64,000 nt of DNA from Calliopum simillimum (GCA_951812925.1 OX638370.1:2752001-2816000), one strand, 5' to 3'; positions 44,386 to 56,560 are shown, counted from the stretch's first letter. The notes: generated from the letters alone by a model not told the origin. Numbers and translations: made by a program.

Positions 44386-45304
44386 GGGCCAGTTTTTCAG
44401 TGCAAGTCAAACTCATTTTCTAACTAAGTTTAAACTCAGGAATGAGTTTTTCAGTTAGTGTTAAACGTAGTTTAAACTAAGTTTAACTGATCAATATTAG
44501 CCGTTTAAATTCCTTTTAACCTATAATTTTGTTTTGACAACTGTTGATAAATAAATAAAAATTGACATATTTAATAAAAAATAAAACAGAAAAAAACAAA
44601 TATATAAATGAATAAAAAAATCCACAATTTGGAAAAGAAGAATTTATTTCAGTTCTGAAGTTTATTCTTCGTCTTTTATTTTATTTTGAAAATAAGTAAT
44701 TCACAAACTTCACTTTTGACCACTATTTAACGTGATCACGTTCTGCATATGATTTTCAATCAGTATGACCATGAAATTCCTTAAACATTGGAGCAACCAA
44801 GATGCCCTTGGGCAAAGCTTTGATACTGGCTGCCTTTACCAGGCACCAACGTCCCGACCGGGTACATTTTTCATTAAATCAGCTTTTTCAGCGGTGATAT
44901 AGTAAATGTAGGCCAACTGTTGTGGTGGCTTACCCCCAATAATTGAAAGCCTGAAAAATAAATTTTCGCAGGAATACGTGCAATCAAAATTTTCTTGTAG
45001 CCACCCGCTGCTTTATTGTTGCTGATGGCGCTCCTGACATTTTCTCAGCTTTCCAGAAGAATCAGAACGATTTTAGGAAACTTCTAAAATTTAAAAATCT
45101 CGCTGCGAGTTGTCAAAAAATTTCAATATTTATAAGTCAACAGCTGGTCATTTTTCAGTAATGCCTACTAAAAATCAAAGTAGCGAGTTTCAGTTAAACT
45201 CGCACTGAAAAAGTCATTTCATATTTAAACGAGTTTAACAATTTAAACGCGTTTAATAAAACGTCGTTAAAACGAAGTTTAAACTTGCACTGAAAAACTG
45301 GCCC
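44386..45304. mobile_element. 919-bp Harbinger-like TIR element
   Basis: The left end GGGCCAGTTTTTCAGTGCAA mirrors the right end TTGCACTGAAAAACTGGCCC, and further inverted AAACTTAGTT/AACTAAG-like words follow inside. The flanks are TAA at the left and TTA at the right, near but not exact for a PIF/Harbinger TWA duplication. The GGGCC tip is of Harbinger style. An exon-like piece of unknown origin lies inside on the minus strand (44836-44950). Confidence 0.6.
44836..44950 (-). pseudogene. Exon-like fragment of unknown origin inside a TIR element
   Basis: Read on the minus strand, TTTTTCAG, a good splice-acceptor sequence, is followed by a frame LSIIGGKPPQQLAYIYYITA that continues EKADLMKNVPGRDVGAW and then stops (37 residues). 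The composition looks like real protein and the GC content is above the flanks. I do not recognise the family. It could be a transduced host exon, a remnant of the element's own gene, or chance. Confidence 0.3.
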
Positions 45305-45351
45305 TTAAGCAACAGTTTCTAATCTTGATTAGGTCACGATTAGACAGCGCG

Positions 45352-45782
45352 CTATGAGCAAAGTTGCGCTCAAAGCAAAGCTTTAGCTTTAAAACTAACT
45401 CAAGCGATTTGTACGAAAAAATGGCAACGCGATTATAGTGAAAGCACTGCAATACTAGAACTGTAGCGTTATAGTGCTTTGGAAGCGTTTTGCTACGCAG
45501 TTTGTGTTTCTAGTCGAATAGGAACAGGAAAATGAAAGAATAAATAAAATAAAAGTCAAAAGCAGAAAACACACATAAAAATGCAAAACAAAGCGTGTAG
45601 CTGCTTTGCGTTTTACTTTTTTACTTAATTCTATGTATTCTTTGTATCTTTCTCAACGTTTCTTCACTCTTGTTTTCGTTTCGCTTTTGAACCCATTGCA
45701 AGTGACCATTCTTATGCAAAACGCTATATTACGCTTTGCTCCATGCGATTACTTTGCTTTGAGCGCAACTTTACTCATGCTT
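45352..45782. mobile_element. Uninterrupted copy of the GAGCAAAGTTGCG MITE
   Basis: The left end GAGCAAAGTTGCGCTCAAAG (then CAAAG) mirrors the right end CTTTGCTTTGAGCGCAACTT (then TACTC). The interior shares AAAAATGGCAACGCGAT, ACTAGAACTGTAGCGTTATA and GTTTCTAGTCGAA with the split copy at 19080-32225. About 430 bp, non-coding. It begins ~48 bp after the Harbinger-like element. Confidence 0.7.
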
Positions 45783-45959
45783 AAGTAAAAATGAAGTATA
45801 ACACAGGCACACAAACAAAAAAAGTCAAGTCCCAGAGGGCACACCTCCCAGGCCCCACGTATTGGGGGTGCTAAGCCCAAAAATCATATTTTTAGAAAAA
45901 AAAACGTAGGTTTTATTTATTCTAAAAATTTTAAATGTGTGCATATTGCTAGGTTTTTA

Positions 45960-46590
45960 GGTAGTCTGAGAGCAAAAATAATGTCAAAAAATCATTTGGA
46001 GCACCTAGTAACCCCCTAGTAGTCTCCTTCTAGCCCCTCAAGAAGGATGAAATAACCCTTTTTATAAAAATTTATAAGGAATGTATAGTTGTAGGTTTTT
46101 TGATGGGCTGGAACAGAAGATGACGAAAAATAATTGTTTTAGTAGCACAGATACCCCCTAACACCCCCTCCAAGGGGGTTTAAATTTTACGTTTCATAAA
46201 AATGTAAAATATATAAATATTTTTCGATTTTTTGGAGCTCTGAAAATGATGGTAAAAAATTATTTCAACCACCAAGTAACCCTTCAGCACCCCTTTATTG
46301 CCCCCCAAAAGCGTTGAAATTGGTCATTTTATAAGAATTTAATATGTATGTGCATATTTGGTTTTTTTGGTGAGCAGGAATCAAGTTCAACGATAAAAAC
46401 AGTTTCAGTATCATAGGTTTCCTCTAACACTCCCTGCAAGGAGGTTAAAATTACATTTTTATAAAAATATAAAATAAATATCAATTTCTAGGTTTGTTGG
46501 TGCTCTGAAACCGAATACGAATTTAAAATATGACTTCAAGCACCCAGTAACTTCTAAGCGCCTCCTAGAAAGGGACAATAAATGACTTTA
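45960..46590. repeat. Five diverged tandem units of ~130 bp
   Basis: Units are keyed by a CCC-rich core: GCACCTAGTAACCCCCTAG near 46002, GCACAGATACCCCCTAACAC near 46145, CCACCAAGTAACCCTTCAGC near 46270, a TCTAACACTCC core near 46420 and GCACCCAGTAACTTCTAAGC near 46535. A-rich 'ATAAAAAT-TATAAAT' and 'TTTTTTGG(T/A)G' stretches separate them. The units are 120-145 bp apart. Non-coding. Confidence 0.6.
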
Positions 46591-46845
46591 AATTGGAGGT
46601 GTAAAAGATGAAGCGTTTGTATATATTACATGATTGAAAGAGAACAAACCTTGAAATTTAGTCATACAAATATAGCAGCCCCCTTAAGTTTTGATTTCTT
46701 TCCACATAGCAGGAAATTTCATATTAGGCGATTTATACAATATTATTATTACTGTTTACGTGGAAACGTAAACTCACCCGTCTAAAATCTTTAGAAATAA
46801 AAGAAAAATGTCAACAAACTAACAAACCTAAAAAGGTGTTTTGTT

Positions 46846-47043
46846 TTATATTACTCCAAAGTGGAGTTTGACAGTGGTTCCCGTCTCATAGACAAACAGC
46901 GTGTCTCGTGCATTGAGCACGTTTATAGGATTCGATCTTCCTGGGTCATCGTCTCCAGCTCCTGCGTCAACTGGCTTGGCCATCTCCCGTGTCAAGCTGA
47001 AAGAAAGGGTATCGCCGTCTTGATTCAAAGCGCTAAATTGTCC
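46846..47043 (-). CDS. Candidate single coding exon, unidentified
   Basis: A 65-codon minus-strand frame that begins on a whole codon directly after a splice-acceptor-like CCACTGTAG and ends with TAA at 46846. It reads GQFSALNQDGDTLSFSL, then a segment rich in Asp, Gly and Pro (DAGAGDDDPGRSNP), then VLNARDTLFVYETGTTVKL and HFGVI. It has no Met of its own; the nominal start at 47028 is a TTG. The base composition is clearly richer in G+C than the flanks and the residue mix is protein-like, so it may be the last exon of a host gene on the minus strand. I do not recognise the family. The plus strand also has an open frame (46861-47091) ending near CAG|GTATGG, so the strand is not certain. Confidence 0.35.
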   Translation of the reverse strand, partial: GQFSALNQDGDTLSFSLTREMAKPVDAGAGDDDPGRSNPINVLNARDTLFVYETGTTVKLHFGVI

Positions 47044-48374
47044 CTACAGTGGTCAACAGGTATGGTTACCTTTGAAATTTTTAGCATTTAGAAATTCATA
47101 AAAAAACAAGTTTGGTCCCCGACCAAACAATTACAATTAGCTCACGTATTAAACTTTAAAAAATGTATATATTTCAGTTTTAGTAAATGCCAACAGTGCG
47201 CGAATCCTGCAGTCTTTAGCGAACTTTACGATTATTACAAAAGAAAAAAAATAAAATCGTCCAAACAATAAAAATAGCAGCTATAAATACACTACGAAAA
47301 ATTCTTGTTATCCATCCAATTTGCCATTAGGTCAGTCAGAGTTCAATATTATGGCTGCCCACAAAATTTACCTCCGCTCGATTTTGTCATTTAATTCTAC
47401 GTGTTTTCAATCACATTTCGTACATTAAAAATTTAATAGCAAAATTGAATCGAATCGAAATGAAGTCGAATACGAAATTTCGTGTAATCACTTTTATCGA
47501 ACGATTGGTTGGTTGATTTTTCCGAACGTTTGATGGCCAACATGAAATGTCAAAATGATTGCAATGCACGCGATTGGGAAATGCCAAAGTTACAAATACT
47601 GCTGACGGACATCAAAAACAAAAGAAAAAAAAAATTATAGCCACAACATGTGCAAGAGAAAGAGAGAAAGCAAAAGGAAAAAATGAAAGAAAAGTATTGC
47701 ATGTCATGCCATACAATGAACGTAGTTGAGATTCATACATATTAAATTTGTAGCAATAAATGTAAATGCAAACGTATTAAAAGTTGAAACGCCCAAAATT
47801 ATGCTTTAAGCTATGAAACAATGCAATTCATATATTATTTATGCTGCGTTGTGGCAGGCACATAACGAGCTAAGTTTAGTTATATATGAGGCAACAAAGG
47901 GGTGAACAAAGCAACAAAGCTGAAAAAATGAGAAAAATGGAATATTTTTAGAAAATTCATGGTTACGGCACAGAATCTGTCAAAAAAAGAGCTAATTTTT
48001 TTAAAAATTTTTTTGAATGTCATTTAGAGGTCGCGCAATGTTGAAAACTGCAAAATTTTGGCTAGATGCGGTTTTTATTTCATTGCGATCTTAAAATGAT
48101 AGAAATGAGTCGTACGATATATGAAATTTTACGTCTTGAATCATGGTACGTAAAAAAAAAAAATAAAAATTTGAACCTTAATTTTAAAATTCTGCATTAA
48201 GAATGCTTTCCAATTTAAAAATCAACTCAAGTTTTATTTCAAGCAACACTCTTTCATGAAGTAACAAAATGAATGTATTCCCTATGGTGTTCAGATAAAG
48301 GAAAGACACTCTTCTTGAAAATGCATCATATCTTCTTTCATTTTTTTCAATTTACATTCCTCTAACAATGCGAA
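47044..48374. other. AT-rich spacer, no gene seen
   Basis: Non-coding. AATCGAATCGAAATGAAGTC-like words near 47448-47465 and low-complexity A-rich sequence. No gene or structured RNA found. Confidence 0.45.
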
Positions 48375-48377
48375 TAA

Positions 48378-48717
48378 TGCCGCAAACAGACGACAGCTTA
48401 TATCTAGGTTATAGACGAAATAATGTAAATCCTTTTATTGCATGATTTTAGGCATATTTCAATCACATATTTCATAGACATTGACTAAAAGAAAATTTCC
48501 CATTTCAGGATCCAAATAATTCTAATACGCTTTCCTGATGCTTAACGCAATATTAATCTTGTTTTTGATGTTTTAGAATTTGTTGGCCCCTGAACTGGAA
48601 CTTGTATTAGTCAATGTCTATGAAATATGCATTTAAAAAATGCCTAAAGTCATGCAATAAAAAGATTCACATTATTCCGTCTATAATCTAGCTTTAAGCT
48701 GTCGCCTGTCTGGAGCA
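48378..48717. mobile_element. 340-bp palindromic MITE, copy 3 of 3, with TAA target duplication
   Basis: The left end TGCCGCAAACAGACGACAGC and right end GCTGTCGCCTGTCTGGAGCA match the families at 1440 and 14689. TAA flanks both sides (48375-48377 and 48718-48720). The internal AAAATTTCCCATTTCAGG stem is present but worn. Confidence 0.85.
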
Positions 48718-48720
48718 TAA

Positions 48721-50179
48721 CAAACACATATGCTAGGCTCCTTAAAATATACAATATTTCCTTAGCATCTGCATCAATTGCATTACAATACATCTCTCAA
48801 TACTATTGATTGCCATATGTCAATAATTTAATACCAATTTGAAGAACAGCAGCTAAGTTATTGTTTTACACTGCTCTAGCTGTCATATCATACTTAATAA
48901 ATATAGCTAGCTGTCTCTTATGTTTCTCTAAAGCGCTTTCAATCTTTGCATGATTTCACCAATACACCTACACACACATATTTCATTGTATGTATGTAGC
49001 ATAATAGCAATCAGTCAAAAGCAATGATAACCACTTAAAACAACAAAATGTCTTGCTTGCACTGCTTGCTTGCCTTCTTCTTGTCAATATCAATGTGCAC
49101 CATTAGATTGATATGTACAATACCCATGCACTCACATATACATACATACATGTGCACTAATACACTAAGAACCACTAGAAATGAAAATTCAATTAGCCTT
49201 GAGTAAGTGGCAGACTAAAAGTGTGTGAGTGAATGAATGACTTCTGTTCGCCTTCACTCCACACAATTGCGTCGCAGCACAAAATCTTCTCAAGAGTTGA
49301 TGCTGCCTGCGCGGCGATGGCTTAAGCTTTGCAATGAATTTTAGTATGTTAACTGAAGATTTGAGTGTACCTTTCTGGTAATTTTTTAAAATTTTGAAGT
49401 TATTCTTCAAGAATATATTTCATATTTATCAAAGACTAAGTTCTTAGCATTTCTTAAGCATATTCTTAGTCATTCGCAAGATTTGCTCCAGAACTAAAGT
49501 TGCGCAATGATTATGTCTTTCAAAATACATAGTACACCCTAACAACTTAATGCACATATACATGTGTTCAATATGAAATGACACTAAAATACACAATTCA
49601 CAATTAAGCATGTGTTGGTAAGTGCAACGTCATACTTACACATGTGTATCAATTATGCAGCAGCAGCAACAACGTCGTCAGTAGCATATTCGAAAAAAAA
49701 AATACAATATCCAGAAGTCGAGGCGGAAAATCAGAAACGGATTAAAATAGCAGCCATATTGGCTTGTGTACTGATGCACTAACACTGAGTAGTGCTGCTG
49801 CCAAATTTAGAGTAAAGAAAATACATACACACACTTTACCATGGAGATTTATATCAGCTACACAAAACATAGTCGTATAACTGCATTAGTAGCAACGCCT
49901 TCAAGTATGCAACATAAATTTTTCAAGCTGTTTTATGTCTTGAATTGAACTGCTGCTACTGCTTACTTTTGGCAACAATTGTTGGCGGCATTCTTTAGTG
50001 GTATTGGCTTAAGCCGCAATAGACTTGAGCAGCCTACGATGGCATTACACTTGAAGAAAATAAAAGCAAAATGAATGAAATATTTATAGAACGCACCACA
50101 AAAAGCTAATGAAACGAATTTATTTATCAAGCAAAAATATTTTTTTGTAAAAATGTTATGATATTTTATAAAAATTGTC
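48721..50179. other. AT-rich spacer, no gene seen
   Basis: Non-coding with TACATACATAC and CAGCAGCAGCAACAACG-type simple sequence (the latter near 49659-49675). Short minus-strand frames at 49189-49410 and 49963-50181 have no domain. Confidence 0.45.
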
Positions 50180-50950
50180 ATTTAAATAAAAACCCATGTC
50201 ATTTTAAAAATATTTAAAAAACTATATCATAATATTTGATATAAATTTATGAAAAAAAATTTCATGACACTAAAATTGAGTTCAAGAAATTGTCAGAGTA
50301 TTTTTATTGGATACTCAAAAAAAAAAAAAAAAAAAAAATTGCGACATTTTCAGATACTTTCATGATATTTTCAGAAAATGTTGTGAGATTTTAAAAAAGT
50401 CATAATATTTTCATAATATGTCATGAGATTTTTTTTATTAAAATATGTATATATGTATACAATACGGATATATACAAATACATGAAAAAAATTTACAAAA
50501 AAATTTCGTGACACTTTAATTTAAGAAATTTTCAGAGCATTTTCATCGGATATTCAGAAAAAAAAAATTGCAATGTTTTAGAAAATGGCAAAATATTTTA
50601 TATTACATTTATATAAATGCAAATGTTGTGGCTAAAAACTTGACTATAAAATGATAAAAATAACGATATAAAAAAATTAACAAAAAATTTCGTGACACTT
50701 GAATTTATTTCAAGAAATTGTCAAATTTCGAATAAAAAAATTTTTGAAGCATTTTAAAATGTCGTGATACTTTCATAAAATAACTTGAGATTTTCAAAAA
50801 ATGTCATGAAATTTTTTCACTTAAATAAAGTTTCTGTAGCATTTTAAAATGTCATGATAGTTTTATAAATATCAAGAGATTTTCAAAAAATGTCTTGAAA
50901 TTTTTTCGGATTTGCTTACTAAAATAAAAAAAAAAAAATTAAATGACAGT
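50180..50950. repeat. Degenerate tandem repeat of GTGACACT..TCAAGAAATTGTCAGA units
   Basis: The phrase TTC(A/G)TGACACT...TCAAGAAATT(G/T)TCAGA recurs near 50261, 50506 and 50689. Between these, AAAATGTCRTGATAYTTTCATAA and TTTCAAAAAATGTC(A/T)TGA words recur at shorter spacing. The spacing is irregular, so this is a worn higher-order tandem array. Non-coding. Confidence 0.6.
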
Positions 50951-53279
50951 TATGCATATTTCATCCCATTTATTTCGAAAAATGAATGTGCGAAAGTAGT
51001 GGCTAAAAACTTGAATATAAAATGACAGCTTACAATTTTTTTTTAAGTGCATTACAACAAAAATACCGGTTGTTAAGAACTTAGTAGAGGTATGGCTAAT
51101 TACAAACATATTTCGACGATGACAACTATAAAATTGGAGTCTAACTGACTGGTTATGCCTGATGCTGCTTCAAATGTTGCCAATATTTTGTTGGCCAAGT
51201 TAAAAAAATTTTAATTTTATCTAGGGCTTTAGCTGTTGGCACGTTAGTCGCTTGCATAAGTTTAGTGTCGCCCACCAATGTGGCGACACATTGCAATTAA
51301 TGAACATAAGTTGGCAACATTGAAGATGAAACAACCTCACATGCTAATCAATAGGCAGTTTTGTGGCCACATAAAGGAATGTTATATTTTCATAAATTTA
51401 TTCAATTTCTGCATTTCTTTGATAATTCAAGCACAGCAATACAAGTTCCTGCTGACTTTATCTGTTTTATGCCTGCATATCCATAATAGCGTTATATATG
51501 TATATATTTATTTTTTGTCTTCGCTTGTTTTAACTCTTAAGTGTTAAATACAAAATACTCATATGTAAATGTACTTAACACTTATAAGTGTGTATGTGGG
51601 TAAATGATGTAAATGCATGCGTTTGTGTGTATGTAAGTTTATATCTATAACATGTACATGTGTTTCTAGTTGCATTTGAAATCCATGAAAATTCATGCTT
51701 GGGAATTATGTTGCTTGCATTACACGCTCTTGCACTTAAGAGTCCTTGGAGACACCTCCTACTTTGAATTTCCTACTCATACAGACAACTGTATGAAAAC
51801 GTACCTACCACTATGGTAATGCAGTATATTTGCGTTAGAGTAAGTGATGGAAGTTTTTTTTTTTTATAGAAATTCGATTACTATTACCCGCTTTCTAAAT
51901 TATTTTATGAAGAAAGTTTCAAAGAGTTTTTTTAAAAAAAAAAAAAAATTCTAACATTTATTTTTCAAATTTTGCTGTTAAAAATAGTTTTTTAAGCAAA
52001 TTTAGGACAAGATAGATCAGTTCAGATCAGAATTTTAATTGAGGCATCAAACCATACTATCACAAATTTGGAAAAAGTGTTGCACATCAAAAACTGTAAA
52101 AATGGCAAAACGATATCGACACAATAAACTCAGACTTCTGTACTTAATAACATTTTGATTATCTCAGCATGGGAAATTGGAGCTGATATTTCAATAGCTT
52201 GTACAAAAAAGAAAAAAAAAAAAAAAAATCCAAAAAGTTTAAAACCGATTTTATTTTTTCAACTTCACTAGCTGCATAACAGAAACTGAATGAAAGCAAA
52301 TATGTTTTGTCTAGGAATTCCATACAGAGAGACATAAAAATACAGATAAGTAAATGCGAGTTTAAATAAATAAATAAGTAAGTAAGCAAATAAGTTGGTG
52401 TTATCTGGCTAACAGAATTTAACTAACACTATTGTACATACATTTGAAGCAACACACACACACGTATATTGTAGAAGGATGTAAAATTAAATAGAGTGAA
52501 TAAAATTGTGTCAAAGGTTCTTAGGGAATGATGTTAGAGTGTAGTACTTTGCTTTATTTTGATGCGATTTTAAAGTGGATTATCTTAATAATACTCGTAG
52601 TAACTTATTTAAATTTTTATGCACAGATTGTTTAGTATTAAATGCTTGATAAATAAGTAAGTAAGTACACTGATGGACGCGAGTTTTAATCAATTGACAA
52701 TCACATAAAATTTCTAAATTTTTAATAAACTGGAAAAACTGTGTTGAGACTTTTTAATGATTAAAATGTCGCGAAAATGATAACCGAAGGAATTTAAGTC
52801 TCTGTGTTTTGCAACTTTGTAATTCTATACGAAGCTCACCTTATCGTAAGTTGAATTACCAATGTCAAGCCTAGGCCTTGCAGCTTTTAATCTTTTATTC
52901 AAAAAATCTTATAAATTGAAGCTTCTTGAAAATTTTTTCCATAAAAATTTATAAAAACTTCGATCATAAAAGTATTGTTACAAGTTTTACTTGAAAGTTT
53001 TTTTTTTTTGTTGGAAAATCCTAGTGTAGTACTCACGATATTTCTTTTTAAAGTTCAGAAATATCGGCTGCATTGCAACTGATAACACAACTGTTGAAAA
53101 GTCGAAAAAATTCCAAAACCCAGAAATCATCGCTCGTTATATTATAATTTATATCATATTATTCTCTATCAGTTTAAAATTTATTTGTATTATTATTAAT
53201 TAAAATAACTTTATACGTATTAATTAAGTAATTATTAGAGAAAAAATAAGCATAAATTAGTTTAGGGTAAAATCCCCAC
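50951..53279. other. AT-rich spacer, no gene seen
   Basis: Non-coding. Small TAAGTAAG and CA runs near 52370-52390 and 52455-52463. The 89-codon frame at 51278-51547 is A/T-biased and has no recognisable domain. Confidence 0.5.
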
Positions 53280-54070
53280 CACATCACTAAAAGTGATATA
53301 AACGGCAACACTTCACAACAGCTGTTTTTGACACACAGCCGTTGTGCGATTTGTTAAATGTCAAAGAATCATAGCATAAATTTAGACATACAGCAGTTGA
53401 TCGAGACAGTCTTTGCGTGACCGCCGACCGGTGAACAACAGCAGCAGCATCATTAAGCAGAAATAGCAGAAAAGGCGATAAGCAGCAATAGAAGGAAACA
53501 AGGTATTTGATGAGTTAAAAGTAGTGTGGAGACCGCGGCACTAAACACACGTTGCCCGATAATAAATCAGTTACCTGTGGTTAGTACAAGGGTGAGGGGT
53601 CGCATAAATGAGTAGGCCGATAAAATATCAGTTATTCGTGGGTGTGATCTAGTCTTGAATGAAGTCAGGTATATAAAAAGCAGAGTAGTGAGAGGTAGTA
53701 AGTCACGTATAGGAGAGCAATATCGTCGCGGAAATAGAACCACAACATTAGACGTGGGCGGCCCGATAATAAATCAGCTGCTCACGGCTAACGTGTAAGT
53801 GGGGGGAACAGCTTTACGATCATGCGCGATAATAAATCAGTTAGTCGCAAGTGTGCTCTCTCCAAAGAACATGCAGAAGGATAGATAATAGTAAGGGCTG
53901 AGAGAAGTAGCCTCTGCGTTAGGTGTGAGCAGCCCGATACTATATCAGCTATTCACAACTATAGAAAACGCGTTAAAGAGAACACCATTGCGTTAAGTGT
54001 GAGCAGCTTGATACTATATCAGCTACTCATGACTATAGTGTACGCGTTCAATAGAGTACTTTTATTACTA
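53280..54070. other. GC-richer segment with six hairpin cassettes
   Basis: A locally less A/T-rich segment in which a 14-bp core, CCGATAATAAATCA or close variants, occurs six times (near 53555, 53616, 53762, 53826, 53932 and 54009). Each is bordered by arms that can pair, best seen in the fifth (GTGAGCAGC with GCTATTCAC) and third (GTGGGCGGC with GCTGCTCAC, including G-T pairs). The core can itself fold (TGATA/TATCA). Units 1-2 and 3-4 look like a 206-bp duplication. Upstream, 53310-53460 has promoter- or 5'UTR-like sequence with ACAGCTGT and CAGCAGCAGC. Function unknown. Confidence 0.6.
53670..53680 (+). promoter_or_regulatory. TATA-box-like sequence
   Basis: TATATAAAAAG within the hairpin-cassette segment, the most GC-rich surroundings in this part of the window, which makes it more notable than the many A/T-rich chance matches elsewhere. 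No transcript start or gene can be assigned. Confidence 0.25.
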
Positions 54071-56439
54071 TGTTCAGTGATAACTTTTTAATTTTTGCAA
54101 AAAACTCTCATTTCCCAAACTTACTGCTTAATGGCATTATAAGGTTAAAAATGTCATTTCTGAAAATGTTTGTTCATTGCCCTTCGTTCACACCAAGTAG
54201 TGTTGTATATTTTAGCGAATGCATGAAAAAGTTCAAATTAAATAGCAAACTCAAAGTGGATTATACCAAATGCAATCTCATTATCTCCTACATTTTATTT
54301 TGCACATAACTTTACACACACATCCATTTTTTATTGCATTTATTTTTCGCTAACCTTCTCTCCAACTCAGCTACAGCAGGGAAATAAGCCTAATAGATGT
54401 AGTGTTAAAAAAAATTTCTCCGCAATTCATTTCTTACAAATTTTATGCGCGCCTGTTTCGCTTGCTCTCGTATCACACTTATCTCTCACTCTCTACAGTT
54501 TCCTACACTTGCAACATTATAGCGAAAATGCATAAATTTACATTTTCATAAACTTCGCACTCTTTTTGCGCTCACGCACACACAAGCAGAGACTGTATTT
54601 TTCTTTTGACTTTATTGTTGCCTACTTTTATGCGCTATGCAGCCGTTTTTCAAGCATATTATCATAATATTTCATTTACATGCGTTTCAGCAAAAAAAGG
54701 AAAGAAATTCAAGGAAAATATAAAAGAAAGTAAATGAAAGCGAAGATTTGCGCGTCAGACAATAAAATTTAAAGCATATTTTTTGGCTTTTTGTCAACAC
54801 GCTGACTTTATTATACGACACTTTTCACCTGTTTTATTCCCCTTTGAGAAGAGAGAAAAAAAAAAAAAGATGGTGCTATTACTTTGTGCAAAAAATAGCT
54901 GTTATAACAAATAACAACAGCAATAACAATATTATGACTTTTGCCAGAAAATTTGCGCAAAATGTTGCACGTTCGCACATTTTGCATTTTACTTTAAAAT
55001 TTTTATTTTATATTTATTCCTTATTTTTTTAACACAGAATTTATTGCATTCGTTACGCTATTTAATGAAATGTTGCATATGTATAATAATAAGTGTAGTA
55101 AAAATGACAACTTTCAAGTAAAACTCACAATTGGAAGCTGCCTCTTCAGACAGCCAGGCATTAAAACATAGATTTCACACAGTGGTACAATTTTGCATTA
55201 GCTAAGCCTGACGGTAATCGAATATACAATTTTATTTGAATTGTTTTTGAACTCATACTCGAATGAAATTTGACTTGAAAAGCCTTTATTTGTTAGCTAA
55301 CATAATTTTTTGAACTTTATAAATCAACTTGGATGTAATTGAAACATAAAACTTTATTTAACAAAATGAAATGGATACAAAATGCTGAAACATTCTTTTG
55401 GATTTTTCCTTTTCTTCCAATTTAAAGTTAAACTTATAGAAATGTTTTACAAATTTATCTTGTTAAAAAAATGTTTACCCAAAATGCAATTAAAAATTTT
55501 TCCTGAAATCGACACCTATCTATCTATTCATTGAGTTAGAAAATTTTTCCAATAAACAACTTTTTTTAATGAACACAAGCTCAAGCTCATATTATGTTTC
55601 AACCACGGCATCACGTCAAAAAACCAAATTCCTCGATATTTATATAAATTAGCGTTAATTACACAACCCGCAATAATCCGATTACAAAAATAAATGAATT
55701 ACGAAGTTCACCACAGAAAACCCCACTGTGTATGTGTGTGTAAGTTCCTTTTAAGAAAATTCGCCTTAAATTGCGCAACTCTTCACAGTAAACTTCATTA
55801 TGATGCAAAACTTTCATGCCCGCATAGCGATTACGTAACATTTTCAACGCTAAATTACAATTCATTGACGAAACGCACAAAAGTATGCTATGAAAAAATG
55901 TTGCTTGTAGTTATGTACACAGCATTTTACTACTTGAGTGATTAAAAATCATATGCATTAGACAAGGGACTGTGTTGTGTGTATGTGTGAGTCTTATCTA
56001 TCTGTGTGTTTAGGCGTGTTTCTTTTAAAGAGAAAAACCGCATAAATCAATTATTTAATGTGATTATCTTTAAAATCCTATTTGGTGTGCAAAAACAAAT
56101 AGCTACAAGTAAAAAAAAACCACAAGGGGTGGTTTTTATTATACAATAGAACAGCAACAAAAACAATCAACATAACCAGTCGGAGAATGTTGAGTGCCTG
56201 GTTATAATCATGCCTTCTTTCTTGTCTTCTTAAAAGATCTTTTAAACATTTTCGGATGCCTTCTCAGAGCAAGCCTTTTAGAACGCCTACCTCTTTCCTT
56301 ACTACAGATTCTCTAAACATACTATTGTCCTTTCACATTAGAAGCGATCGTAGAAGGCCTTCATTGCTCCCTTCTCTGTGGAAGGTGGTGTGCTATGTCT
56401 TGGTACCCAAAGGCATCATATACAAAAAAAAAAAAAAAA
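54071..56439. other. AT-rich spacer, no gene seen
   Basis: Non-coding. Frames at 54070-54309, 54844-55032 and 55694-55945 are short and lack domains. A GT run lies near 55728-55741. Slightly less A/T-rich sequence at 56180-56430 holds a frame with LPSLWKVVCYVLVPK, faintly like a LINE reverse-transcriptase motif, ending at a 20-bp poly-A. Confidence 0.4.
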
Positions 56440-56560
56440 AAAAATATAATGAGATAAAATACCACGATATAAAATATCAGGAGTTAGAATATAACGAAGT
56501 AAAATGTCCCAAGATAAAGTATAATTCGAGTAAAGTGTTATGACATAAAAATTCGATACT
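56440..56560. repeat. Degenerate ATATCATGAGATAAA minisatellite, block 1
   Basis: A-rich 14-17-bp units such as AATGAGATAAAAT, ACGATATAAAATATC and AAGATAAAGTATA. Followed by TTTATGCTCTGTGAGCGGTA and TTGTCTTAAAGTTTTTCTAG, which recur after block 3, so blocks 1 and 3 with their right flanks are copies of one repeat. Confidence 0.6.

Noticed and set aside
56256..56430. LINE reverse-transcriptase fragment suggested by LPSLWKVVCYVLVPK
   Set aside because: Only one short motif-like stretch; flanking residues do not continue as reverse transcriptase.
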